DNA from: Macadamia tetraphylla
Taxonomy: Eukaryota > Streptophyta > Magnoliopsida > Proteales > Proteaceae
DNA: 64,000 nt
Direction of reading: 5' to 3'
Assembly (NCBI GenBank): GCA_022985045.1
Contig: CM040965.1
Span: 60,025,329 to 60,089,328 of the forward strand
The stretch's first letter is position 1, and each line of letters begins with the position of its first letter. A program made the translations under genes and the position numbers. The notes under the pieces were generated by a model. That model searched no databases. It saw only the letters and a list, made by a program, of their open reading frames with translations, and had not been told where the DNA came from. Shown here piece after piece: positions 1-12,798 of this stretch.

Positions 1-3000
1 GGTGTTAAAACCATGATGAAAAGGACAACATGAAGGCAGGGGAAGCAGAATGTTTAAAAGTTACACATTACAGAGATTCACTGTAATGTTCTCTGAAATT
101 AGTCATTAACCATTTCTTTTTGGCTTCTATTGCTTCTTCCAGCTGAATGAGGATTGGTTGGGAGGGAGGATAGGTAGTTTGTTCCCCACCCCAAAAAAAA
201 AAAAAAAAAAAGGTCAAATGAGTAATTTGATGGTTTCTTTTTGTACATGCATTTTGTATGTTCTTTTGATTGGGTAAGTCTTTGAGATTGATTGCTATTT
301 TCATCGTAAATGGTGATGATATTTTCCTGCTTGGTACTCTTTATTGCAATATAATAGATATATTTTCAAAAGGGTTTCAATGTAATCCATTCTCAAATGG
401 TTCCAACTTACTATTGTCCCTTCTCTTGGAAAGAAATTTCCCTCCTGTCATGAAAGCCTTTTCATTGCCGTTCATGAAATCTTCATTTGTACAACAGGGG
501 CCTTGTCTTCTGCCTAAGGGTGTCCACCAGTTTGTTTTTATTTTTCGGCTTGGTTTTGATTCGGTTCAGGATACAATATGTACAAACCTAAACCGAATAA
601 TCTTCAAGCCAAAATCAAATTGAATCAGTTTGGTTTTATTCGGTTTCTATTCAGTTTCATTCAGTTCTTACCCGGTTCAAATTCAGCTCAGGTCAGAATC
701 ACCAGCTGAATAAATAAAGTTGAAAGAAATGACAATCTCATGAAGACAGTCTCACTGTCTCACTCACAATATCAAATCTGGAATCTTTCGATCCTTTTTT
801 AAGTATTAAGGTCCAATTAAGTCTATTACATAATTACAAACTTTGCAAAGACATCATTAAATACTCGAAATATCAAATATCTTCAAATTCAAAATACTTA
901 GTTAATTTATAGTTATAGTTACTTAAGCACTTAAGTCTTCCAAAACGAGTAGAAGTGGATTGAGGAGAGTTAATAGTCTAAAGACGAAATTGAAATCTTA
1001 GAGCTCATGTTTTAGCTTTTTAGTGTTTAGTATGGTTTAGGTTTGGTTCATGTTTGGTTTATATGGGTTACACCTTCATTTGGTTTTGGGTTTGGGTTCG
1101 GATTTGGTTCAAACCAATGGGTTTTAACTTAAACTTAAAACTGAATCAAATGAAATTTCAATTTTTTGAAATTGAAACCAAATGGTTTTTTTTTTTTGGT
1201 CTGGTTTTAATCTGCCAGTTTCTGTTCTGCTGTCCAATTCTGGTTCTAGATTGACATTATACTTCTGCCATGACTTGCCAATCTATTCCAGGTCAACTCG
1301 GGAAGTAAACCCATGAGGTCTCACACTTCCATTGTTAGGTGGTAACTGGTGATTTTTTATTTTATTTTTTAATGCTATATTTGCTGATAATCTCTTGCCT
1401 GTAGCATTAGAAGATATTTATGTGTGGACTAGTAGGCTCAGGGCTCACTAACTCACTCAGAAAAGCAATTGCTTGTTAGGCCTACATAGATTTTGTTGAT
1501 CTTATCTTGACGTCTTTATTTTTGAGTCACTGTCCCTCACTTGGTTGGTTATGCTTAGAAATCAAAACTAAAAGAGGTAGGGTTTGCTTTTGCTAATGAA
1601 GCATCATTTGGTTTTCACTTTTGTTCAGTGAGTTCATCCTTTAAAAAGTTATTGTAACCAATAATCAACCTACCAAAGCTTTGATATCAATCAGAGATGA
1701 CACCATCAGCAGTCTTAAGTCATTCAGTAAGGACCAAAATTGTTTACTTGATTAAAGTAAAGTTGATCTTTTATGTCTTTCCAACTAGACCATCCAAATT
1801 CAAATCTATCTTTTATTGATCCTCCTTGAACCCTAGAGGGAGTTCCAAGTCTATATGCTTAGCTTTCTTTTACCCATCATTTTCTATGTTTATAAAACAC
1901 AAAGGCTTTTAAAAGGTTTGGGTGTGATTGCAGGTTCCCCTTCCCCCTTATTTTTTTGGATCAATCTGTAGTCCTTGAGTATAATATTAGATGGGGAACT
2001 GGGTCTCCACAAGGATGAAATCATGTGCATTCCTACATGGCCTACATGCAGTGTTAAATGACTAGATTTGCTTTTAATCTTTAGAAAAGATGGATTCTGT
2101 TTTCTTTAGAAAACGATAGAACTGCATGATCTAATTTCATCCCTTTAATATGGTGGTTGTTATTGATCATTTGAAGGATTTAATAATTCTGATGGTTGAG
2201 ATCATCAAAATCACATAGTTTTTAATCTCAAATGTCTTGATTGAACGTTCATGATGGTTTTCTATTCTCCACCGACGGTCCCACATATTTTATATTTTAT
2301 AGGGGCCAATTTCGGTTAAAACCAATAGACTGAAAAGCAGAGTGCAGAGTTTGTTCACATATGAAGAATGAATTCTACTTCGAAAGTGCATTTTGAGACG
2401 ATAAAAACAATTATTTTTAGCATCTGAGAATGTATTATCCATCTAGAATGCATACCAGATGTAGAGCTAATAAATGAATAGTTGTATCCATGTGTAAGAG
2501 AGTAGGGTTAATATGCAAGTTTAACATTTTTTTTATTCTCTCTCTCTCTCTCTCTCTCCATTAATTGAATGAGAATTGAGTTCTTTTCCTGAGGAGATGC
2601 AATTTGATTGTAATCTCCAAAGCTGAGTCTTAACGCAACTGGTAGTTGGCTGCAGCATCCATTCATGCAATGCAAGTCACTCTGGGGACCACTTGGTAGA
2701 GAATTCAGAAATATGTATAAACACTTCTTTTCTTTTCCATCAGTTTCTCATGAGAGTGATACTTCGTGGGCAAGAAAACAATATTGTACGCACGTTTTAA
2801 AGATATTCCCCGTCATACTTCGTTGCCCAGTCCTCTTTTTTCATCCCAGTTTATGGCCCACCATACGATGCTGACCCATCTAGGCCCTCCTTTTAATGGG
2901 CTCTGTCTCAGTAAGATCACAGACCAAGCGCATCATCAGTTCTATCTTTAGTCTTCCTAATTTTAGAGAGAGAGGTGAACAGACAGATACGTCCTGTATA

Positions 3001-4950
3001 TGAAGGGAGGGAAGGCAGTAGGCTTCAGCACTAGCCTTTACAAAAGTCATGATGGTCTCTATGTATTGAGACACCATATGGTTCTATATATCCTACTTTT
3101 AAAAAAATTACCAAATACTTCACCCCCCACCCCAAAAAAAAACCAAATAAAAGTTCTTTTTATTAATCGTAACTGATTATTATATAATATCATATGATTT
3201 TCTACTCAAAAAAATAAATTATATATTTTGAAGGTATACATAACCATACCAGAAGGAATACATGCTCATTCAAGATATAGGCTTATGAAACATTTACCTA
3301 CTATTCTTTTGCAAACCATAGATTTTATGGGTTCCTCGCTTGAAAAATTGCAGATTTGGGAAAGCACCTCTGCTTTAGGAATTGTACTCAAGATCGTTGG
3401 GTTTAGAATTCTACACCCCATTTTGACTAATTTTGTCTCTCAAATGCCAAAGCCCCAAACCCCCCAAATAAAAAATAAAAAATCAATGCAACTAATTAAA
3501 GGGATATTTTTATTAACATTTTTTAAGTGAAATAATTTGTAACTTTATTTTTCAAAATTTTTTTTCATAAATATTATCATTATTATTTGGGGTAGTACAA
3601 AGGGGCTTGGAGGGGGACACTAGAAGAGGTACAGTCCTCTTAGCAGGCCAGCCATTGACCAGCTACGTTTGCAACTGTTCTCATAGATCTATTTTAAATC
3701 TAATTTATCATTACCATTTCACATTATCTACTTGAAAAAATCTGACCAAGGCAATTATAATCATATATAGTAACTCATAAATTATTTTGAAAATATTTAT
3801 TGAAGAAGTTTTCTTTCACAGCACCATCAAAGGGATGAGACCATGAGACCCCGCTCCCCCTTGAGTGGCCCAAATTGGCCGTGGTGAACCGATTCACTAT
3901 GATCAAGAAACTCAATCTATGTGTCGTCATCCCTAACTTAAAGAAATTTTGAACTGGACCCATTCTCGTTCAGATATGATTATGGATTACTACTGTAGAT
4001 TTTTGAAAGCAAGCGGCAGCTTTGTCCAGAAACAAGATATAAAGGAACCCTACTCAGTATACAGAACCGGAACCCACAGACCAGATGAAGACAAGGAGCG
4101 CCCTTTTATCACGTTTCAAGTTGAAAAGAGTAGATATAAGTCTATAGAACTGTAATTCCAAGGAACCAAACAGGGTTACTATGGGCATGCACTAAAGAAA
4201 AGGAAAGTGACACTTCACCTCCTCTCATTTCACGTCTATACCTTTGGATGCTTTGGGTCCGTAATACTTTTCACTCAAAACTAGGGTAGGTTTACCCTTT
4301 TGCCTTTGGCTGCTTTCATCATTGCATGCGGTCTCAGTCTCAAGTCTCAAGTCTCAGTCTCAGTCTCAGTCTCAGTCTCGTTTTAAAAGAAAACCCAAAA
4401 TGCTTCAATTTAATGTTTTGGCCCATCCTCTTTTACCTACTTTAATCTCAAGTCTCAAGTCTTAACTGATTTATTAGTCCTTCACTTTGCAGTTATGAGG
4501 AGCTAATGTTTCCTGGCTTTCAAACTCAAAAAATATGAAAGATAGAAAAAGAAAATGAACAACTCAATTACTTTTCAAAAAGCTAGCTTCAATAAACAGT
4601 CAAAACATTATCATACACCCATGAAAGACAAATCACAACAAACAACAAAAACCCAATAAAGAAAAAAAAAAAAAGGAAAAGAAAAAGTGAACTAAAATCA
4701 TAATCATTTACCTGAACTGAATCTCATATACATTCTCAATGTCACATGATTGTGTTTGATGAAATTAAGAGGACGATAACAAGAAGAAGAATAATATAAC
4801 CAACCAACTTAAAAAACAAATGGGTTCTTCTGCACTTCTACTACAATGTTGTTTAACTGCTAGTGGGTGTAATTAAACACTGTAACCATAAATACTATAA
4901 TGGGAGGAGACAGAAAGTAATAACCAGAGAAGAAGCTTAAATTTTTTTTC
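1..4950. other. Intergenic, no gene recognised
   Basis: Both strands were read and no conserved protein motif or spliced exon was found. The stretch is AT-rich with long A or T runs. Positions about 540-690 and 1030-1250 are degenerate GGTTT/CGGTTT-rich low-complexity sequence, 2536-2558 is a TC repeat, and 4331-4380 is a TCTCAG/TCTCAAG hexamer/heptamer array. The short open frames here have no recognisable domains. Confidence 0.6.
4331..4380. repeat. TCTCAG-type short tandem repeat
   Basis: About eight head-to-tail copies of TCTCAG or TCTCAAG follow one another, with a related TCTCAAG pair near 4445-4460. It is a simple-sequence array with no sign of function. Confidence 0.8.
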
Positions 4951-4963
4951 TGCTTTAGTTTAG

Positions 4964-5247
4964 CTACCTATTGGAGATGGGATTTGGGCCACTTGGGACT
5001 TCATGGGCACCGACATTGAAGACTCTTTTAGGCCATAACCTGTTATGCCAACTCCTCTTGGGATCAGTTTCCAAACTACTACCAGCATTGCTCCTCTTGG
5101 TTTCAGATGATGCTGTAGAGAGGTCTTGTTGTTGCCCTTTCTCGGCTGTGCTTCGAACCACAATGAGAAGAAAGAAGAGAAGGGTTGCCAGAGAAATTGA
5201 GGAGAGACAGAGATCTTCTTGCCATTCTTTGTTCCATCCCCAGCCAT
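4964..5247 (-). CDS. CLE41/44: CLE peptide precursor of the TDIF class (CLE41/CLE44-like), frame broken by one nucleotide
   Basis: The minus-strand frame ends with HEVPSGPNPISN followed by one Arg and a TAG stop (4964-4966). That dodecapeptide is identical to TDIF, the CLE41/CLE44 product. In known plants it is secreted from phloem, binds the receptor kinase PXY/TDR, keeps procambial cells dividing and represses xylem formation. Upstream in the same frame lie a hydrophobic stretch (ISLATLLFFLLIVV) that fits a signal peptide, then a basic/polar variable region; this is the usual CLE layout at the usual length of about 95 residues. The peptide frame has no in-frame ATG and meets a stop at 5258-5260. 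The natural start, ATG at 5245-5247 (Met-Ala-Gly-Asp, then lysines), is in another frame and joins the peptide frame only if one base is added in the CTCTCTC-type run near 5200-5212. I infer a 1-nt deletion, either real or a sequence error; a non-AUG start or an upstream exon is less likely. Confidence 0.85.
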
Positions 5248-5397
5248 ACACAGTGAGCTAAACAAACCATCCAAGAGCCACCCTTGAAAGATGATGATCA
5301 GCTTCAGCTTTCATCCACTTAAAACCCAGAAAACCAGAGAAGAAAGAATTGTTTTAAGGCAGAACAGAAGTTAGCTTGTAGAGATGAATATAAGATA

Positions 5398-5424
5398 AGA
5401 GAGAGAGAGAGAGAGAGAGAGAAT
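5398..5424. repeat. GA microsatellite upstream of the CLE gene
   Basis: An uninterrupted AG run lies about 150 bp upstream of the CLE start, so it would be CT-rich on the coding strand, as is common in plant 5' leaders. The surrounding 5320-5640 interval is purine-rich and produces long Ser/Leu/Phe open frames with no domain. Confidence 0.8.
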
Positions 5425-5699
5425 CTGGAAAGGTAAAGTGAGGAAAGAGGAGATGTAGTTGCTTTAAGTATGCATGGTGATTGTGTTGGTGATGGTGGGG
5501 GGAAACTGGGCAGAGAAGGACTGAGATGAAATACCAAAAAAGAAAGGAAGTGAGTGAGAAAGAAGGGAAAGAAGAGAAATGGGTCTTTTCTCTTTTTCTT
5601 TGACCTTTGACAGAAGAAAGAAAGAAAGAAAGAAAGGACGGGGAGTAGTGACTGGCGGGTGCTTGGAACGTCACAACGCATCCTAAGGGACGGTCTCCG

Positions 5700-8560
5700 A
5701 GGGGAGGGATCAAGTGGGGTCCACGACTAACTTGGCTAACAGTAATGGACACATTGAAGGAGTCAAACAGAATTTGGATCATACTAAATTGCGAATCCAC
5801 CACTGATGTTAGACGATACGGGAAATAGACACAAAAAAATTAATGTTTTCTGGAACTATAAATGCTAAATGCCACAAAATTTTCTCCATCAATAAATCTT
5901 TGTTATCCTTTTCTTTTCTTTTTTAGGTTTCAAAATTTGGGATCAAATCATGTTGATTCCTGTGTGAATCTTTCTATGGGGATATAATTGATATTTTTAT
6001 TTTGGGAGAAATTAAACCTTGTATTTATTTGGAGAGAGAGAGATCTATATGCTGTCTGTTTATGTTGACATTTTATATGTCAAGTCAATAAGAAAAAACG
6101 AAACGATATATTCAATGAGAAAGAAGCTACTCACATATTTAATGAGAATGACAAATGTAAGTTTTTCTCTCTTGATAATCATAGGGAAAGTAAGGTTCAC
6201 TAACAAAGTTTTCTTGTATGGTTTTGTATTACATCTTGGAGTTGGCCATTTTATGGAATAAATCTTTGAGAATTCATTAACCACATATTAAAATTTTAAA
6301 AAATAATTGAAAATAGATAGACAACTGAAAATATAAGGAATTTCTAACCAAGAAAAAAATGAAAAATACAAGAAAAATGTTGATAAATGCTTGAAATTAT
6401 TCTCTCATTATTTTACATGGCACAACTTAGATGGATTGTATAGGAAATTCTTCCTACATAGGATTTGCACAGAACCTTTACCATGAAAACAATGGGCTAA
6501 AGATCTTGTGGGTGGCCTACGATCCCAAACTCGATTGGTGAGCGATTTGAACCTCATGGAGTGCTTATTAGGTTATTCCAACTACTAGATAAATGGAGGA
6601 CCTACCGACCATCTAAATCTTATGATTTTATTATATAAAAAAAAAAGCTGATATTATGACTCATTGAAAACTTTTCTGACTGATTAGCTATGAATTGAAA
6701 AATGCCGATACATTGTTGTCACGGTAAGATTTGGATCGGATTATGAATTTTTAAAAAAATGATTAATTTAGATTTGGGGTTATTTGATCGAAGGACACCT
6801 TTTACACACTTCTATGGTGTATTTAAAACACGTAATGTTCTTTCGATTTTAAAAACCCAATCAAGTTTGATAGGATTTTGTAATGATCGAGTTTAGAAGA
6901 CTTAAAGGGTTTAGATCTCATAAGAATGTTTGAAAGCAATAGATTACCTACACTTTGATTAGTTTGAGGGGTGGCCGCCTTGAACATTGTTATGATGGTT
7001 GATACTTGATACACAAACTCATTTTAAAAGCTTGGATGATTGTACTCTTAAACATGTGAGTAGGCTTTCGATCTTATGTAATATAATTTTTAGAAGCTGA
7101 TGGACATGGACATGCATGTTGACTTAAACTTTTTTTCTTTAATCTAATTTAATATAGTTCTTCAAAAAAAAAAAAAAAAAAGGCAAAATTTATTTGTTTT
7201 CTTTTGTTTAGATGCTTTTTTTTTTTTTCTATGCGTTTCTTGAGAAGCAAACACAACCTAGAGTGTGGGTAAAATAAGCCAGAATATGGACAAGATGAAG
7301 TTCCCAAACTATAGAAGGTTGTGATAAATGCAATAATTGACTATATTGAAATCTCTATTTTGTACGGGTGAAATGAAGAATATGATAACTGGCATTGACA
7401 TTATCTGACTCCTAAAAGGTCTGATATGAATGAAAATAATGAAAATAGGAGGTCCAATTTAATAAAGGGAGGGAGAGTGATCTAGCTGGTGGTATACAAT
7501 GAAATCTTATATACTAGCATCTTATTGATCATCGGATCCTTCTTTCTACCTTTCTACTTTTCAACCATTTAATTCGTCCATTAATTGTTGCAATATTTCT
7601 CTCTCTTAGTGTTTTGTATCACTTTCTAATGGGGTTCGAATTACATGTGTGAACAAATCAGGTTCACGTATGAGAACATTCACATGCATCTTCGATTCGT
7701 AGATTTAGAATCCATTAAATAAAGATGAACAAAGTGGATTCTAAATCTACAGACCAGGGACATACAAGATTAGATGCTAGCATGTTAGATTCTATCACAT
7801 CCCACCCACCAGTGTTTATATCATTTTATAACCTTTAATAAATTCTCAGCATTGGTAAAAAATAGTAGAAAAAAAAAAATACCCACAATGTTAGATGAGT
7901 CATGAAATCCACGCTGATACATTATTTCCTCACAAAACATTGTATGATGTCGCCTATTGAATCTGTCTTCTACCCACTCGTTAGTGCAATTTCTCGCATA
8001 GGAATCGTGAGAAACCTATTATACCAAAAAAGGAATACAGAAATATTTGCTACATGAATGGACCGCAACATACCTAGAAGTTTAGGTCCAATCGATGTGA
8101 CAAATAAAAAACAACCTAAGGGATAAGGTGGGTGCCGGCCTTATGGTATATAGAATATACCATACACCTCTCCACAAATCTCTTTCTGTGGACAAAGTTC
8201 CAAGTGTATTATGCAAAGACAAAAAGAAGAGAAGAGAACAGAGAATAGAGAAGAGAGTCTGCAGTCTCTGCACTCAGAACTCAGGTGAGCACCAACCTAC
8301 GGTGGTAGGGGATGCAATAGTCACAAGCCTACGACCAACACCATTTTTCGGAAGGTAGCATGGCCTCCAGGCTCTCCACAATTACAGTTCACAATTTTGG
8401 TAGTGTACAGAAAGTTTTGAGGTGGAGATATCTTGCAAAGTAAGTAACAGAAGATGATGATGATGGGTCATATCAACTGATTTGGCAACACACCGACCAA
8501 TATGTCATTCAATTTGCCAAGAATTTTGGTACCAAGTCAGAATGAGTTGTGGAGTCTCTG
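5700..8560. other. Intergenic, nothing recognised
   Basis: This AT-rich sequence has A/T runs near 7168-7182 and 7217-7230 and scattered short open frames without domain similarity. No splice-consistent exon chain or terminal-repeat pair was seen. Confidence 0.5.
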
Positions 8561-8599
8561 GTTAGAAAGTCAGAATTCATTGAGAAGAAGTGAAGAACC

Positions 8600-9955
8600 A
8601 ACCATTAAATACTTGTTTTGCAACCAAAATCTTGAAAACCTATATATTGAAACAACCATAGTGATCATGCTGCCACACATAGCCTCGTCAGCTGTCATAT
8701 ATAGAGTATGTATGTTAGTATGTATATAGTACGGTCCTTCATGGGCTCCTCTAGGCTTTGCCTGAATGCACGTCTCTTCCTCGGTTCCTCCAATCTGTCG
8801 GAAAGGAAAGGATTTGAAGCTTGAGATCACAGGTCATATCAGGCCAACTTGGAATGAATAATCTGATTTTCATCTTCTGAGTTTGCATTGATAGCTAAGG
8901 ATCCAATATGAGTTTTTTTATAGTTGTAGTTAAGGATCCAATAGGTCTTGGCTTGATTATTATTAGTTTATTACTGTGTAAATATATCTATAGTGGAAAA
9001 ATTTTGGCTACTTCTCGAGTTGCAGCCATTGCAGTCAAGTAGCGGTAACCCCTTGCTGGCAGCCAAAGAAATGGAATAATTCATTTCCCCCTAGAGTTCA
9101 CAAATGCCCTCCTATGTTATAGTATTTTTCAAAATACCCTTTTAGATTCTATTTCTTTGGCTACCACAGGGTTGCAGCTACTTGACTGCAACTTGGGCAC
9201 CAACTAAATTTCGTCCATCTATAATGACCATGATGGATCTATCTGGTATTCCAAAATTAATCTACATTTTGTTGGTGGCTAATAGGATGGTTTAGAACTT
9301 GATCGCTGCCTTCACTGATAAAATCTCTACCCCCCAAAAAAAATCAAAGATGACCGGGGTACTTTTTGGTGGGTGGTGTTATAAAACCTAGATCCAAATC
9401 TGCCCTTTTCTCTAAATACGTAGCCATGGGAATGGGTCTGTCTACATGTTGCTTTAGAGCTAGGGATTCAGAACATTGTGCTGGATTCGAACTGTGCTGA
9501 ATGAGTTTAATGCACTAGGTGACTTTCTAATCCCCATTGCCTCGTTGACGGCCCAATGGTTGGAGAGGTTCTGAATCCGACTCTCTAACTTTAATTCTGT
9601 TATGCTATTAAATGTTTTGAACACAACCCATTGTTAGCAATAGTTCTAATGCATGCATTCCTTTTCAGGACAAAAAAAATCCTAGCTAGCAAGTTGCCAT
9701 AAGTGTGGCACTGGTCTTGTAGTAGTAGGTTGTCAACCTATATCGATATTAACTCATACCCTTGATCTGATATACCGATACACAGCACCTTAGCCAAAAT
9801 GATTGTTAGGTTCATATGGGCTTTGCAAAGCTTATTAATGTTTTGTATGTCAAGAAAGTAAACTTGCACTGTACATCAATAGGCTTCGCAAAGCACATAT
9901 GAACACACACACACACAATCGACTCAAACACTAAATACAAATATTTCACACACAC
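8600..9955. repeat. Duplicated block, copy A (partner at 10.78-14.9 kb)
   Basis: From about 8970 this sequence aligns in the same order with 10780-14440. Shared landmarks are the GTGTAAATA(T/C)ATC(T/C)ATAGTG stretch, the ACTTTTTGGTGGGTGG segment (9361 and 11258), the CCATGGGAATGGGTCT segment (9425 and 11319), the ACTCATACCCTTGAT segment (9750 and 12715) and the CATATGGGCTTTG segment (9814 and 12788). The left part, 8618-8650, also resembles 14884-14915. Copy A contains a MITE; copy B contains a hAT-like element and a solo LTR, so those insertions came after the duplication. No coding content was recognised. Confidence 0.75.
8995..9216. mobile_element. 222-bp MITE, probably Mutator type
   Basis: The two ends form a long imperfect inverted repeat of about 80 bp; for example GCAGTCAAGTAGC at the left and GCTACTTGACTGC at the right. 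The element begins GG and ends CC and is flanked by ATCTATAGT (8986-8994) and ATCTATAAT (9217-9225), a 9-bp duplication with one mismatch. The duplicated block at 10.79 kb runs through this site without the element, which confirms an insertion. A 9-bp target duplication is typical of Mutator-like elements. It has no coding capacity. Confidence 0.75.
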
Positions 9956-9959
9956 TAAC

Positions 9960-10195
9960 AGATGTCATTTGAATTTAGCTTGAAATTAGTAATTTAAAAG
10001 AACGGTACCTTTAAGAGGAAAGAAAACATTCATCTTCTGGTAACCCCAAAGTCAATGATATCCAGAAGAACTTACAAGATATTGCCCACACACAAATGCT
10101 AATTTAACAACAACTGTGGAACTTGAGAATTTAAAAATTCCTCCTCAAATGCAAGAAGATGAGAAGTGTAATTAGTTAATGGGCAAATGCAGGTT
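9960..10195 (-). pseudogene. Fragment of RGLG 3' end (RING-exon region), copy D2
   Basis: The stretch aligns with the functional RGLG gene at 38700-38990 and with 26230-26475. It retains the intronic GAAAACATTCATCTT landmark, the region of the 57-nt first RING exon and its flanking introns, and the AAGAAGATGAGAAG landmark. The RING-exon part is shortened and reads no Cys/His pattern. It sits directly beside a TNL C-terminal fragment, the same order as at 26 kb. It is a duplicated relic, not a gene. Confidence 0.7.
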
Positions 10196-10235
10196 AAAAA
10201 AAAAAAAAAGTCAAGAAATAGAAAAGGTAAAAGAG

Positions 10236-10770
10236 TTAATAAAAAAGAAAAATGAAAACCAAAAACAAAAATCTAAGCAAAGAACCAAATAATAAAATAG
10301 AAAAAATAAGAAAGAAGAAATTAAATCTAGGGTGACGCTTTGGAAATTCATTCAATTCCGTATCAATTCTTATGAATACTTCTTCGGTGGTGCTAATTTC
10401 CTGGGATGATACATCAATCCCACGCTCTGGCGACGTAGGTAAGAACTGGTCCAATTGGACAATTTCATGATTTCGTTCCACATAGAAGAAATGAACCACT
10501 ATTTTCTTCATCTCATCATCATCATCAACTCCAAAAATAACGTCTCTCTAAAGTGAAACATTGATAATATCCCCATATATAACAATTAATTTCAAAACAC
10601 AATTGGGTATCTTGATCACCCAAGTAGTCATTTCTTCTTGGTTTCTAAGTGGAATTTCATTTCCGTGGGTCCATGTAAAATTCTTTGATTCATTAATAAT
10701 TTTAACCACTCCAATCAACGGAAGATGGAGAAATTTGAGGGTCTGTGAAAAAACAAAGCATATATAATGA
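10236..10770 (-). pseudogene. C-terminal fragment of a TNL resistance gene
   Basis: Two minus-strand pieces match the last exon of the TNL at 26.5-27.2 kb. About 10560-10740 corresponds to 26838-27010 (shared ATTGGGTATCTTGATCACCC and the following stretch), and 10370-10511 encodes KKIVVHFFYVERN and QFLPTSPERG, matching KKIGVHFFYAS and KFLPASDS of the larger gene. This is the post-LRR (C-JID-type) domain region. TIR, NB-ARC and LRR parts are absent here, so it is an isolated relic. Frames change between the pieces. Confidence 0.75.
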
Positions 10771-11732
10771 TGGATAAATACCAGATATATTACTGTGCAA
10801 ATACATCCATAGTGTCAGTCGTGTAACCTCGTATTTCAAAATTATTCTAAATTTTGTTTTTGGCTAATAGGATAGTGTAAAACTTGACCGCTGCCTTTCA
10901 CTCATAAAATATCTATCAAAAACATCTAAGAACATCTTTTTGGACTATTCCTATACATGGTTTGATGTATCGGATCCATTTTGGTATCGTTGGCCACTGA
11001 TCCCAATACTTGGCCTTATTGGTGGAACCTTTGGATTAGGGGTAAACTGTCTGAAAATTCTAAATTTTAGGAAAATGAAAGATAAACTTGTAAAATATAG
11101 GCCGATATCATATCCATTTCTAGGATAGCCGATACTCGATCCGATACAATGCATTAAAAAGTAAATCCATGTGCTTATACGTGGTTTTCTAAAGCTAAAT
11201 TCTGCTGGGGGAATCACTGCTGGTTATGGTAATGTCATCCAAGATGACCGGGGCTACTTTTTGGTGGGTGGTTTTATAACAGCTAGACCCAAATCTGCCT
11301 CTAATTGTATAGGCAACCATGGGAATGGGTCTATCTAAATGTTGCTTTAGGATCGTATCCGATAGATTTACCTTTTTTTTTTTTTTTTTTAATTAGTTTT
11401 TATTATGATTTTACCTTGGATCATGTGTATCGTATCAGAAATAACATTCTAACCTAGCCAATACTGATCGATCCAATTGAGTTTTAGAATAACCATGGTG
11501 CTCATACCCTAATTACACTTGCACACGGCACGCACCCTTGGGGCTCCCAGCCCATAGGTGTGTGATGAGTACCCAATTACGTTGGGAAGGGTCTGGTTCT
11601 ATGTCTCTTTTGACTCTTGAATCCCACCCAACCAATAAATGACTCTGGTTTTCCGAGATTAAAATATTTGAATTTGCATAATAATTAAAGTCACATATGC
11701 CTCTTCCATTCAAGACCTCCATTGATTGAGTT

Positions 11733-12364
11733 TGGGGTGTCAATTATGAGTCTGCATTGGTAGGCCTGATCGAGCTACACGTTTACCTTGACCTAGACCG
11801 GCCTGTTTAATAAATGTGTCGGGCTCATTCACGGTGCAGGTAGCTAGCCCATTGGGCACCTGATCGAATCGATACATTTATAAGCCAGACTTGAACCGAC
11901 TCGTTGTAGCCCGACCTAGCCTGACCCCTTTTTAATACTACATAAAATTCTTATTTTGCCATTGCTAGTGAAAAATTAATTAAGCTTTCTTACCCTTTGC
12001 TTTGTCATAGGATTTGATTTAATTAAGTTTTGTATTGTAAGTTATAATGGTTATTTTTTTTTGTAAGAACAACCATAATCTCATTTCTCTTCTTTATTAA
12101 AGATTTGCGTCACATATTTCGGGGCCTTCAACCCACTTAAGAAAAGAATTTTAAGGTAGGCACATTTAAAGATCGTCAGACTTAAATAAGTCCACAACGC
12201 GGTTAAGACCCGTTTAAGGTAGTCCGATTAAAACCGGCACTAACCGATCCGATTATGAGTTGTATTATGCCCCCAAAACTAGGCCCATTTACTTAAACCG
12301 GCATTCATGGTGCAAGGCTTCTAAGTGATCAAACCCGACTAGGCTTGACCAGTTGACATCCCTA
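11733..12364. mobile_element. Candidate non-autonomous hAT-type element
   Basis: The ends are short inverted repeats, GGGGTGTCAAT at the left and TTGACATCCCT at the right, of the kind common in plant hAT elements. It lies inside the segment of copy B that has no counterpart in copy A. Possible 8-bp target sites (GATTGAGT and GATTTGAG) differ by one indel, so the borders are approximate. The interior is rich in CGGGCT/GACC motifs and has no transposase frame. Confidence 0.45.
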
Positions 12365-12798
12365 GATTTGAGCTACTAGCTCAAGAAAAACTGACGGCAT
12401 ATCTAGCCTCTTATTTTTTTTCCTTTTTTTTATACCCTGTAACTTTAATTTCTTTTTCTCTATAACATGTTTTGAAGATTGTGGTTTTCTTATAGCCTCT
12501 TGTGCAATCTTTCTTTTTTTTTTCTTTGTAAATTGGTGGACGTATATCCCCCCACCCTTTTTTCTCATTGGTGTGTACTTTTGAACATAACCATTGTAAT
12601 GCTTCTAGCATGAATTCCTTCTTTAACCAAAAAATAAACTATTCGGTCGCTATAGCTGTAGCATTGCTCTAGTAAGAGGTTGTCGATCAATCTAGATACA
12701 GATCAGCTTATAGTCTCATACCCTTGATTAGATCTTGATATATAACACCTTAGCCCAAAGGATTATTACTTAATTAGGAAAAGTTCACATGGGCTTTG

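Noticed and set aside
540..1250. GGTTT-rich stretches suggestive of telomere-like repeats
   Set aside because: Irregular; they do not follow the plant TTTAGGG unit.
5319..5803. Long minus-strand frames upstream of the CLE gene
   Set aside because: Ser/Leu/Phe-rich translations of purine/pyrimidine tracts, overlapping in different frames; more likely leader and promoter.
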